From the NCBI GenBank assembly GCA_900321525.1, contig ONWL01000123.1, positions 1 through 6,450 of the forward strand: DNA of 6,450 nt. The letters are read 5' to 3'. Both the position numbers and the translations under genes were made by a program. Each line of letters starts with the position of its first letter. Positions within the stretch are counted from its first letter, which is position 1. The notes under the pieces are model-generated. The model did no database searches and had not been told where the DNA came from. It worked only from the letters and a program-made list of their open reading frames with translations. Below, piece by piece: positions 1 through 6,450 of this stretch. This DNA comes from an uncultured Eubacteriales bacterium (GTDB lineage: Bacteria > Bacillota > Clostridia > Lachnospirales > Lachnospiraceae).

Positions 1-2721
1 ATGATTCTTTTTACCCTGCCAATACGGATCTGCCACCCAGTAATCTTTTTTCACACTTTCGGTAAAGGTGTTCAGATACTCCAGCATGGCTTCTCTGTTA
101 TAATAATCAAACTCATCCGGTTCTGCAAATACCGGAATCAGTCCATGAAATACATCTGAGATCTCAAAAGAATTAGATGCAATCGTCTTCAAATTCCCTC
201 TTGCAGAATGATACTCTGGCATACCCTCTTGTAACCGGTTTTCCGTATCTTCCGCCGCATATTTCCACTGGGTAGGCAACAAACCAGTCAATGTCTGATT
301 GGAAAATCCTGGTCTTTTTACAATTGTTGCAATATCATATTGGGTGGTTACAGTTGCCATTTGTTCGTCATAAGCATAATTCACCTCAGTATCTGTAATA
401 TAGGCATATGCATGTGCATACAGTGTCTCCAAGGTATCAGTGTCATAGCCTTTCACATTATATTTATCTGCGCTCGGAATGATACCTACTACCAAATACT
501 GTTCTCCACTTCCAAGATTGATTTTTAATTTACTGCCCAATCTTGTCACGATTGCTCCTTCTGGCAAAAACAAACCATACTGATGATATTTATACTGCTG
601 ATTTTTTTCTGCCGAAGTCACCATATACTTACTGGTGATTCCAATAAAATCTGTTGTCACAGACTGACTATCTTCTGTCAATATTGCATTTCCATTCCGA
701 TCATAAAAGCCGATCAGTCCTGTTATCCCTACTTCTGCTGTCGTACCATCTGCAAACGTATTGTACAGATAAGGAGAACCAGACATCATTTTCGGAGTAT
801 GATCATCACTGTACTGCACCTCTACAGACCAGTCTCCATATCCATTTACTCTCGCTTCTGGTGTTCCGGTAATGCTGCTACTGTTGATGGTCAAATCATA
901 CGTCTGATCTTTGCTGTCCATTCCTCCATTATTGGGAGAAGTAAACAGATCACTGGCATAATATAAAGACAAACCGATATCTGTATAAAGCAAACTATAC
1001 GGCAATGTAGGAATTCCATCACTCAATCTGGTATACAAGACAGAAGTCCACCAGTCATTAGACGGAATGGGCACAGATACATTTTCTGTATGATAAGCAG
1101 GATAACGAGGCTGCGCCATGGTATCATCCCCTGTGATATAACTGCCACTTCCTACTTCGATCACTTCTGGAACAGTTCTTTCTTTTAATACAGGAGTTTC
1201 CGTCACATCTCCTTCCTGCCACTCATACACATTGATTTCCCGAATAGAATAGCCGGAACCTCTACCCATCGCAATCCCCTGCATCCGCACATAACGGGCA
1301 GATTCACAAAGTGGTATTTCCGCATCTTCTCCATATCCATATGTCTCACGATATGCAGTTTTCCAATTACTACCATCTGCAGAAACCTGTAATTCATATA
1401 CACGCCCAAACTCTACCTGCCACTGGATATGGACCTGTCCAATTTTGTATAGATCCCCCAAATCCACCTGGAACCAAGCATCATTATAATCTACAGAAGC
1501 ATCAGACAGCCAATATGTGTCATAATTTCCATCCACAGCCTTTTCCGCAGATAACTGATCCGGTGAGGATGCCCACCATGGTACAGAAGTAGAGGAGGCT
1601 GTCACTGCCGCACCTGCTGCCAAATCTTTCGCTGTCTGTTTCTTCTCTTCTGCTGCACCATACACCTGGAATTCCCGAACCTGAATGGGGGCATCAGATG
1701 TACTGTGATAAGAATACACTCTCACATAACGTCCGCTTGCCTGCAAATCATCCAGTACCATTTCCGGATAAGTGTCTACATTTCCATCTGCATATGTATG
1801 AGATACTACTGTACCTCCATCACTGTTTTTCACTGTCCCGATGGTATGCCAGTTCAACTCATCATCCGAAACCTGCAAATCAAATTCTGTAGAACAGGTA
1901 TTGGATGCAGTCCAATCAATGATCTCTCCGTTAATCTCCTTCACACTGCCTAAATCTACATCAAACCACTGTTCTGCGCTGCGTTCTGTACCAAGCACAC
2001 CGTTGATAGATTTCCATGAAGTGGCCGGATTGCTATCTGTCATCCGATTTGCCACATCTCCACTTTCTGATGTAGACGCATAAGCCGGACGATCTGCTGA
2101 AATCAACGGATAAGATTGTTTGAGTGCATCTGCACTGGCAGATCCTCCATTATAAATTGGATTCTGCTCCCCTGGTTCGGACGGTTCATGTACTTCTCCA
2201 ACCAATTCTCCATATACATGTACTTCCCAAATAGAATACCCATACCCCGTGGCACGTTCCGTTCCATAAATACGCAAATATCTGCCAGACACACCATCTT
2301 CAAATACAAATTCTCTCGTCTCTCCTTCTGTCCCATCTGTCACAGAAGAAACCGTCACCCATTCTCTTCCATCCTCTGATACTTGTATCTCATATGCTTT
2401 GGCCGCTGCCACTTCCCAGACAATGTCCATTTTATCAAAACGACATTCTCTCTGAAAGTCCAGGCACAGCCATTGTGGATCAGATTGTTCAGACTCCCAT
2501 CTTGTATTCACATCTCCATCTGCTGCATTGGCAGCAGGCTGCCAGGCACTGGATGCCAAAACAGAAGCGGCAGATGTAATATCCATTGATTCCGCCTCCA
2601 CTTCTGTTGCAGCAGAAGTGTCTGCAAACACCACCACAGGTGATAACTGTACCGATGACACTGTCAGCATGCCACTGAGTGCTGCTGTTGCAATCCGTTT
2701 GATCAACTCCCTTTTTTTCAT
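1..2721 (-). CDS. Secreted GH81-type endo-beta-1,3-glucanase with three discoidin (CBM32-like) domains, C-terminus cut by window edge
   Basis: Seen: the frame is open for 907 codons from ATG 2721-2719 to base 1. AAGGAGG lies 5 bases before the ATG. Residues 1-33 form a signal peptide (KKR start, hydrophobic core, likely cleavage after VFA-33). Three F5/8 type C domains follow at about 50-172, 210-356 and 368-501. Each has an A-x-D-G/S-N-x-T-x-W-like motif, an R-Y-hydrophobic-R strand (147, 331, 476) and a closing E-x-x-V-Y. From about 530 the protein resembles the GH81 beta-sandwich domain: PIPSNDWWTS (551-560), ITDTEV then YAYDEQ (775-787), LTGLLPTQWKY (811-821) and HGLIPVF (859-865). Family knowledge: GH81 enzymes cut beta-1,3-glucans such as laminarin and fungal or callose glucan. 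Their catalytic acids sit in a C-terminal (alpha/alpha)6 barrel, which lies off the left edge, so activity cannot be judged. Inference: an exported polysaccharide degrader whose discoidin domains bind glycans. The signals and style suggest Lachnospiraceae. The GH81 call rests on recalled motifs, not a search. Confidence 0.85.
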   Translation of the reverse strand, partial: MKKRELIKRIATAALSGMLTVSSVQLSPVVVFADTSAATEVEAESMDITSAASVLASSAWQPAANAADGDVNTRWESEQSDPQWLCLDFQRECRFDKMDIVWEVAAAKAYEIQVSEDGREWVTVSSVTDGTEGETREFVFEDGVSGRYLRIYGTERATGYGYSIWEVHVYGELVGEVHEPSEPGEQNPIYNGGSASADALKQSYPLISADRPAYASTSESGDVANRMTDSNPATSWKSINGVLGTERSAEQWFDVDLGSVKEINGEIIDWTASNTCSTEFDLQVSDDELNWHTIGTVKNSDGGTVVSHTYADGNVDTYPEMVLDDLQASGRYVRVYSYHSTSDAPIQVREFQVYGAAEEKKQTAKDLAAGAAVTASSTSVPWWASSPDQLSAEKAVDGNYDTYWLSDASVDYNDAWFQVDLGDLYKIGQVHIQWQVEFGRVYELQVSADGSNWKTAYRETYGYGEDAEIPLCESARYVRMQGIAMGRGSGYSIREINVYEWQEGDVTETPVLKERTVPEVIEVGSGSYITGDDTMAQPRYPAYHTENVSVPIPSNDWWTSVLYTRLSDGIPTLPYSLLYTDIGLSLYYASDLFTSPNNGGMDSKDQTYDLTINSSSITGTPEARVNGYGDWSVEVQYSDDHTPKMMSGSPYLYNTFADGTTAEVGITGLIGFYDRNGNAILTEDSQSVTTDFIGITSKYMVTSAEKNQQYKYHQYGLFLPEGAIVTRLGSKLKINLGSGEQYLVVGIIPSADKYNVKGYDTDTLETLYAHAYAYITDTEVNYAYDEQMATVTTQYDIATIVKRPGFSNQTLTGLLPTQWKYAAEDTENRLQEGMPEYHSARGNLKTIASNSFEISDVFHGLIPVFAEPDEFDYYNREAMLEYLNTFTESVKKDYWVADPYWQGKKNH

Positions 2722-2726
2722 AGGTT

Positions 2727-2733
2727 CCTCCTT
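2727..2733 (-). promoter_or_regulatory. Shine-Dalgarno site of the GH81 gene
   Basis: On the minus strand this reads AAGGAGG, followed by AACCT and then ATG (2721-2719). The 5-base spacing and near-perfect anti-16S match fix the start codon and place the residue 1-33 signal peptide at the N-terminus. Such a strong site is typical of Firmicutes and unlike the right half of the window. Confidence 0.9.
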
Positions 2734-2759
2734 CTAAACTATGATTGTGCAGTTTTTCT

Positions 2760-2773
2760 TTAAAACGTTTTAA
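2760..2773. promoter_or_regulatory. LacI-family operator-like palindrome, promoter-proximal to the gene
   Basis: TTAAAACGTTTTAA is a perfect 14-base palindrome with the central CG typical of LacI/GalR-family operators. It lies about 4-18 bases downstream of the inferred start point of the GH81 gene, where a bound repressor would block the polymerase. A second copy lies 53 bases away centre to centre. The ends are TT/AA rather than the TG/CA of a CcpA cre site, so a dedicated sugar-responsive LacI-type regulator is more likely than CcpA. No regulator gene is in the window. Confidence 0.7.
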
Positions 2774-2783
2774 TTTCAATTTC

Positions 2784-2811
2784 ATTATACATCTGTATGT
2801 AGATTTTTCAA
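2784..2811 (-). promoter_or_regulatory. Sigma-A promoter of the GH81 gene
   Basis: On the minus strand, TTGAAA (2811-2806) and TATAAT (2789-2784) are separated by 16 bases: five of six -35 matches and a perfect -10. The start point would be near 2777, giving a leader of about 55 bases before the ATG at 2721. The two flanking palindromes bracket this promoter, so it is probably repressible. The start point is inferred from spacing. Confidence 0.75.
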
Positions 2812-2812
2812 G

Positions 2813-2825
2813 TTAAAACGTTTTA
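2813..2825. promoter_or_regulatory. Second LacI-family operator-like palindrome, upstream of the -35 box
   Basis: TTAAAACGTTTTA shares 13 bases with the palindrome at 2760-2773; the perfectly symmetric core is TAAAACGTTTTA (2814-2825). It ends 1 base before the -35 hexamer of the GH81 promoter. The centre spacing of 53 bases is close to five DNA turns, placing both sites on roughly the same face and allowing cooperative binding or a short loop. Confidence 0.7.
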
Positions 2826-2975
2826 TTTTTGTTTCCTTTTTTAAATTATTTTACACAAAATCAGTAATGAAAATTTATTTTCGCAAGTCGCACAATTTAT
2901 GTCAACTTCACAATTTCTTTAGTGGAACTTTTTTCACAGAGAGCAACCTTTTTATAATTTCTTCACAGCAAACTC

Positions 2976-3563
2976 CTATGAATATAGATTTTTCTTTTTA
3001 TATATAACATAACTTGCCACAGATACCAAAAGCAAGAGTCCTATCCCAATACTGCTTTTTCCAAAAATGTTTTGTTCCAGGAATCGACTCCACCAGCTCT
3101 CTGAGACAGTTACATCCGAAATTATAGTTTTGCAAAAATTGGCATTTCCATTTTCATCTGCTGTCTCATCCTGACAGATAATCTGAATATTTTGATGGGC
3201 ACCTTCTCCTAATACAAATTCCAGTTTTTCATCCACTTCCAATCGGTCTCTCAGCTTCTCTCCCGATAAAGCCAACAATGTATCACCCATTTCTCCCATC
3301 TCATCTACCGTCTGCACCAAAACAGACCGCAATGCGCCACCATCATCAGAAGGAATAAGCGTCACCCGTTGTTCTCTTGTATGATAAATGCCCCCACTGC
3401 ATATTCCACTTACTGTTACCACAGGCGCAGTACGATCTACCACAAATACCAGAGAAGATTCCCTCATATCACTGAATGCCTTATGTTCCGCCTGATCTTT
3501 AGAAGAAACCACTACCCGATATTCACCTTCCGCATCAAACAATTCTCTGGAAACAATTAACAC
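2976..3563 (-). pseudogene. C-terminal fragment of an Ig-like repeat surface protein with a membrane anchor, truncated at the junction
   Basis: Seen: an open minus-strand frame ends at TAG 2978-2976. It starts inside a domain, with family-like sequence (ELFDAEGEYRVVVSSKDQA) from its first residues. Numbering from the GTG at 3563, residues 43-53 are DRTAPVVTVSG, the usual start of a bacterial Ig-like repeat. A second beta-rich domain covers about 54-155. A hydrophobic segment (about 172-188) then precedes KKKNLYS, so the C-terminus is a single membrane anchor with a basic cytoplasmic tail and no LPXTG sorting signal. The GTG has no ribosome binding site, so this is not a natural start and most of the gene is missing. 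The sequence past 3563 is antisense to gmd. The style resembles large Lachnospiraceae surface proteins; the specific function is unknown. It lies 254 bases upstream of the GH81 gene on the same strand, but that gene has its own promoter. I see no clear terminator hairpin in the gap. Confidence 0.7.
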
Positions 3564-3568
3564 AAATA
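3540..3568. other. Probable chimeric or transfer junction between Firmicutes-like and Bacteroidales-like DNA
   Basis: To the left, the minus-strand Ig-like frame keeps its family pattern up to about 3555-3563. To the right, gmd starts at ATG 3568 with AT-rich AACAATTAACACAAAT before it, which looks like a Bacteroidales leader but has room for no promoter. Base composition, start signals and protein affinities change at this point. No insertion sequence, integrase, tRNA or direct repeat is visible at the boundary, which favours an assembly or amplification chimera over a mobile-element insertion. The exact base cannot be fixed from sequence alone. Confidence 0.65.
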
Positions 3569-4659
3569 TGGATAAAAAAGTTGCTCTTATTACAGGTATT
3601 ACTGGCCAGGACGGATCCTACCTGGCCGAATTCTTAATTGAAAAAGGTTATGAGGTGCATGGCCTGATGCGCCGTTCTTCATCCTTCAACACCGCTCGTA
3701 TCGAACACCTTTATCTCGATGAGTGGGTACGTGATATGAAGAAAGCCCGTTTGGTGAATCTTCACTGGGCCGACATGACCGATTCTTCTTCATTGATTCG
3801 TGTCATTTCTAAAGTCCGCCCCACGGAGATCTATAATCTCGCTGCTCAGAGTCATGTAAAAGTATCGTTCGATGTTCCGGAATATACTGCAGACACTGAC
3901 GCCAATGGCGTGCTCCGTTTGTTGGAAGCCGTTCGCATCTGCGGTCTTGCCGACACTTGTCGCATCTATCAGGCCTCAACATCAGAACTGTATGGTAAGG
4001 TACAAGAGGTTCCTCAGAGTGAGACGACTCCCTTCTACCCCCGCAGCCCGTATGCAGTTGCCAAGCTCTATGGTTTCTGGATTATGAAGAACTATCGCGA
4101 GTCGTATAATATGTTCTGCTGCAACGGTATCCTCTTCAACCATGAGAGTGAGCGCCGAGGTGAGACCTTCGTGACCCGTAAGATCACCCTGGCTGCCGCC
4201 CGTATCGCCCAAGGCTATCAGGACAAGCTCTATCTGGGTAATCTGAACTCTCTGCGCGACTGGGGCTATGCCAAGGATTATATCGAGTGTATGTGGCTCA
4301 TTCTTCAGCAGCCCGAACCCGATGACTTCGTGATTGCCACTGGTGAGTATCATACCGTTCGTGAGTTTGCTACCCTCGCCTTCAAGGAGGTAGGCATTGA
4401 GCTCGAGTGGCGCGGTGACGGTGTCGACGAGAAGGGTTATGATAAAGCTACGGGCAAGTCGTTAGTCGAAGTTGATCCCAAATACTTCCGTCCAGCAGAG
4501 GTTGATCAGTTGCTGGGTAATCCTGCAAAAGCAAAGGCGAAGCTCGGATGGAATCCACAGAAGACTTCTTTCGAGGACCTTGTGAAGATTATGGTCCGTC
4601 ATGATATGAAGTTCGTCAAGAAGCTCTTCCTTAAAGCCCACATGGACGATGCTGAATAA
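3568..4659 (+). CDS. gmd: GDP-mannose 4,6-dehydratase
   Basis: Converts GDP-D-mannose to GDP-4-keto-6-deoxy-D-mannose in the cytoplasm using bound NADP(H), the first step to GDP-L-fucose. Seen: 363 residues, the usual length. An extended short-chain dehydrogenase fold opens with GITGQDGSYL (Gly10, Gly13, Gly16 of the cofactor loop), followed by RRSSSFNT. NLAAQSHV is conserved. The active site reads STSE (Thr138, Glu140) with Tyr162-x-x-x-Lys166 in SPYAVAK. NHESERRGETFVTRK (191-205) is the family's substrate and cofactor signature. RDWGYAKDY and the C-terminal RPAEVD and LGWNP follow. The start gives the standard N-terminus (MDKKVALITG) and has no Shine-Dalgarno site, as is common in Bacteroidetes. 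The gene overlaps fcl by 11 bases, so the two are one operon. No promoter is visible because the upstream DNA appears to be foreign. Sequence style is Prevotella/Bacteroides-like. Intact in this window. Confidence 0.97.
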   Translation: MDKKVALITGITGQDGSYLAEFLIEKGYEVHGLMRRSSSFNTARIEHLYLDEWVRDMKKARLVNLHWADMTDSSSLIRVISKVRPTEIYNLAAQSHVKVSFDVPEYTADTDANGVLRLLEAVRICGLADTCRIYQASTSELYGKVQEVPQSETTPFYPRSPYAVAKLYGFWIMKNYRESYNMFCCNGILFNHESERRGETFVTRKITLAAARIAQGYQDKLYLGNLNSLRDWGYAKDYIECMWLILQQPEPDDFVIATGEYHTVREFATLAFKEVGIELEWRGDGVDEKGYDKATGKSLVEVDPKYFRPAEVDQLLGNPAKAKAKLGWNPQKTSFEDLVKIMVRHDMKFVKKLFLKAHMDDAE

Positions 4660-5206
4660 AGATTCAAAGATTTATGTAGCGGGACACCACGGACTTGTGG
4701 GTTCCGCTATTTGGAATAACCTCCTTCAGAGGGGTTACACGAATCTGATTGGTCGTTCTCACAAAGAACTCGACCTTACAGATCAGGTAGCCGTCAAAAA
4801 GTTCTTCGATGAGGAACGCCCAGATGCTGTGGTACTCGCCGCAGCCTTCGTGGGTGGCATCATGGCCAACTCGCTCTATCGTGCCGACTTCATCATGATG
4901 AACATGAAGATCCAGTGCAACGTTATCTCCGAGGCATACGCCCACGGGGTGAAGAAACTGCTCTTCTTAGGCTCGACCTGTATCTATCCGAAGAATGCGC
5001 CTCAGCCCATGAAGGAGGATTGTCTGCTGACATCTCCCCTGGAATACACCAATGAGGAATATGCCATTGCGAAGATTGCGGGACTGAAGATGTGCGAGAG
5101 CTATAATCTGCAATACGGCACAAACTATATCGCTGTGATGCCTACCAATCTCTATGGTCCCAATGACAATTTCCACCTGGCTGATTCACGATGGCGAGTG
5201 GGATAA
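4649..5206 (+). pseudogene. fcl: GDP-L-fucose synthase, 5' part of a frameshifted gene
   Basis: The intact enzyme epimerises and reduces GDP-4-keto-6-deoxymannose to GDP-L-fucose with NADPH. Seen: ATG 4649 lies inside the last codons of gmd (11-base overlap), and the N-terminus MLNKDSKIYVAGHHGLVGSA carries the GxxGxxG loop (Gly12, Gly15, Gly18). AAAFVGGIMAN is conserved. Catalytic residues equivalent to E. coli Ser107, Cys109, Tyr136 and Lys140 are present as Ser109, Cys111, Tyr138 and Lys142. PTNLYGPNDNFHL (165-177) is the last family-like sequence. Codons 178-185 (ADSRWRVG) are out of frame and end at a TAG-phase stop finishing at 5206. The usual next motif, SHVMPA with the catalytic His (E. 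coli His179), is absent. The rest of the gene resumes in another frame from about 5180. As written, this product would lack the substrate-binding half and be inactive. The lesion could be a real mutation or a sequence error. Confidence 0.9.
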
Positions 5207-5768
5207 GATTGCCATCGATTTGGATAAACGTCCCGTTGAAGGTGTTTCCGGTTCTGCATCTCAAGATGAAATATTGACCATTCTCGCCAAGTATGGCATA
5301 TATAATAATAAGGTGGTACTCTGGGGAACAGGTACTCCCTTGCGAGAGTTCCTTTGGAGCGAAGATATGGCCGATGCCTCTGTACACGTCCTGTTGAACG
5401 TGAACTTCTCTGATATCATTGGAATCCAGAAATATTCATCCGTTCACTTTGGTGCCTCTACCGATGGAGCCGTAGATCGCAACCACTCAGCAGGACGCGG
5501 TGGCGCCATCCCCAAACTGGGCGAGATCCGCAACTGCCACATCAATGTAGGAACAGGCAAGGAGCTCACCATTCGTGAACTCTCAGAACTTGTTGTCAAA
5601 GCCGTCGGTTTCGAAGGCGTTGTGGAGTTTGATGCCTCTAAACCAGATGGCACCATGCGTAAGCTCATCGATGTATCTAAACTTCACTCTCTCGGTTGGA
5701 CGCATAAAGTTGAGATTGAAGAAGGCGTACAGAAATTGTTTGAATGGTATCAAAACAGTTTGTCTTAG
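5180..5768 (+). pseudogene. fcl: GDP-L-fucose synthase, 3' part of the same broken gene
   Basis: From about 5181 the frame that is +1 relative to the 5' part reads LIHDGEWDKIAIDLDKRPVEGV and continues to TAG 5766-5768. It carries the C-terminal signatures of the enzyme: LWGTGTPLREFLWSEDMADAS, HINVGTGKELTIRELSEL and KPDGTMRKLIDVSKLHSLGW, ending in EGVQKLFEWY. Two segments absent from the E. coli protein, around RPVEGV...ILAKYGI and SSVHFGAST...GRGGAIP, are those I recall from longer Bacteroidales versions. An upstream ATG at 5154 opens this frame, but its first nine codons are an out-of-frame reading of the 5' part, so it is not a natural start. Joined with about 50 restored bases, the gene would span 1170 bases (389 residues plus stop), a plausible size for the longer version. 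Confidence 0.88.
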
Positions 5769-5773
5769 CAACC

Positions 5774-5810
5774 AAATAAAAAGCCCGCCGATTGGCGGGC
5801 CTTTTTATTT
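5774..5810. terminator. Bidirectional intrinsic terminator between fcl and xylB
   Basis: A perfect 7-base stem, GCCCGCC (5783-5789) and GGCGGGC (5794-5800), closes a GATT loop. It is flanked by AAATAAAAA on the left and, after one extra C, TTTTTATTT on the right, so a U-tract follows the hairpin on either strand. It begins 6 bases after the fcl stop and overlaps the last two bases of the xylulokinase stop region, serving both convergent genes. Confidence 0.93.
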
Positions 5811-6450
5811 AGATTTTAGATTGAAGCGTTTCCTTCCAACGGGCATAAGCCTCAGCATAAGCAGCGCGATCTGCAGCTTTTGGCTCAATAACCTGCAGTT
5901 TGTCAAGCGAAGCAAAGGCCTCGTTATTGTCCTTATAGATACCAGCACCGATACCAGCACCCTTAGCAGCACCTACAGAACCATCAGTATCATAGAGTTC
6001 GATGGTAGCGCCACTGACACCAGCCAACGTATCACGGAACAACGGACTCAGGAACATATTGGCCTTACCAGCGTGGATATTCTTGATCTCCATACCCATC
6101 TGCTGCATAATCTCCATACCATAGCAGAATGAGAAGACGATACCCTCCTGGGCAGCACGAACCAGATGAGCCTTGTTGTGCTTATTGAAGTTCACGCCGT
6201 TGATAGAGCAGCCAATCTCCTTATTCTCGAGCACACGCTCAGCACCATTACCGAATGGGATAATCGTGACGCCCTCGCTACCGATGGGCACCGTTGCAGC
6301 CAGGTCGTTCATCTCAGCATAGCCTACATCAGGTGTGATGTTGCGATGTGTCCAGGCATTCAGGATGCCAGTACCGTTGATACAAAGCAATACACCCAGA
6401 CGCGTCTGATCTGCCGTATGGTTCACGTGAGCGAAAGTGTTCACACGACT
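5809..6450 (-). CDS. xylB: Xylulokinase (FGGY family), C-terminal part; N-terminus beyond the right edge
   Basis: Phosphorylates D-xylulose to xylulose 5-phosphate with ATP, feeding xylose into the pentose phosphate pathway. Seen: the frame is open from base 6450 to TAA 5811-5809, 213 residues, about the last two fifths of a roughly 500-residue family. It begins inside the protein with SRVNTFAHVNHT, so the GTG at 6444 is not the start. VLLCINGTGILN and PIGSEGVTIIPFGNGAERVLENK match the family's central region as I recall it from Bacteroidales. Further on, KNIHAGKANMFLSPLFRDTL and ELYDTDGSVGAAKGAGIGAG occupy the place of the C-terminal FGGY signature and the small-residue ATP-binding helix. 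The catalytic Asp of the family is expected in the C-terminal lobe upstream of this region and cannot be confirmed here. The gene converges on fcl and shares its terminator. A xylA neighbour is common in this group, but the window does not reach it. Confidence 0.88.
   Translation of the reverse strand, partial: SRVNTFAHVNHTADQTRLGVLLCINGTGILNAWTHRNITPDVGYAEMNDLAATVPIGSEGVTIIPFGNGAERVLENKEIGCSINGVNFNKHNKAHLVRAAQEGIVFSFCYGMEIMQQMGMEIKNIHAGKANMFLSPLFRDTLAGVSGATIELYDTDGSVGAAKGAGIGAGIYKDNNEAFASLDKLQVIEPKAADRAAYAEAYARWKETLQSKI

Noticed and set aside
340..2785. Many plus-strand and alternative minus-strand open frames of 60-130 codons
   Set aside because: They lie inside the 907-codon minus-strand frame, have no start signals or recognisable domains, and are shadows of the GH81 gene.
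2760..2825. CcpA cre sites
   Set aside because: The core AAACGTTT fits, but the outer TG/CA bases required by the cre consensus are TT/AA here.
2877..2905. Possible second minus-strand promoter: TTGACA (2905-2900), 17-base gap, GAAAAT
   Set aside because: The -35 is perfect, but the -10 matches only four of six positions in very AT-rich DNA. The promoter at 2784-2811 is much better placed.
3982..5668. Open frames antisense to gmd and fcl
   Set aside because: They overlap genes with clear motifs on the plus strand and show no family resemblance.
5154..5768. An independent gene starting at ATG 5154
   Set aside because: Its first nine codons are an out-of-frame reading of sequence encoding the conserved YGPNDNFHL segment; it is the 3' part of fcl.
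1..6450. A new defence, phage or mobile system, CRISPR array or RNA gene
   Set aside because: No repeat array, integrase, transposase, tRNA-like fold or unknown gene cluster is visible. The genes are recognisable enzymes and one surface-protein fragment.

Overview
The window looks like two unrelated pieces of bacterial DNA joined near position 3560. The left piece (1 to about 3560) has Firmicutes (Lachnospiraceae-like) traits: an AAGGAGG ribosome binding site, a TTGAAA/TATAAT sigma-A promoter, secreted proteins built from discoidin and Ig-like domains, and all genes on the minus strand. The right piece (about 3560 to 6450) looks like gut Bacteroidales, probably Prevotella-like: richer in G+C, genes without a Shine-Dalgarno sequence, and Bacteroidales-type GDP-fucose and xylulokinase proteins. 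No complete novel system is visible. The main oddities are the junction itself, a deletion in the fucose synthase gene, and a well-formed twin-operator promoter.

Left piece. The largest gene, missing from a simple start-to-stop ORF search because it runs off the left edge, is a minus-strand frame open for 907 codons from 2721 to base 1. It encodes a signal peptide, three F5/8 type C (discoidin/CBM32-like) domains and the N-terminal beta-sandwich part of a GH81 endo-beta-1,3-glucanase; the catalytic barrel lies outside the window. Its control region (2722-2830) holds a good sigma-A promoter with two near-identical LacI-type palindromes, one abutting the -35 side and one just past the start point. 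Upstream, 2976 to about 3560, is the C-terminal end of a surface protein with Ig-like repeats and a membrane anchor. Its frame loses its family resemblance where gmd begins.

Right piece. gmd (3568-4659) and fcl (4649-5768) overlap by 11 bases and encode the two steps from GDP-mannose to GDP-L-fucose. fcl is broken after codon 177: about 50 bases appear to be missing, which shifts the frame and removes the segment with the catalytic His (E. coli His179). A strong bidirectional terminator (5774-5810) separates fcl from the convergent 3' part of a xylulokinase gene (minus strand, 5809 to the right edge).

How the genes relate. gmd and fcl form one pathway for fucosylated glycans. The GH81 enzyme and the anchored Ig-like protein are extracellular functions of what is probably a different organism. 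No functional link across the junction should be assumed until reads spanning 3540-3575 are checked.
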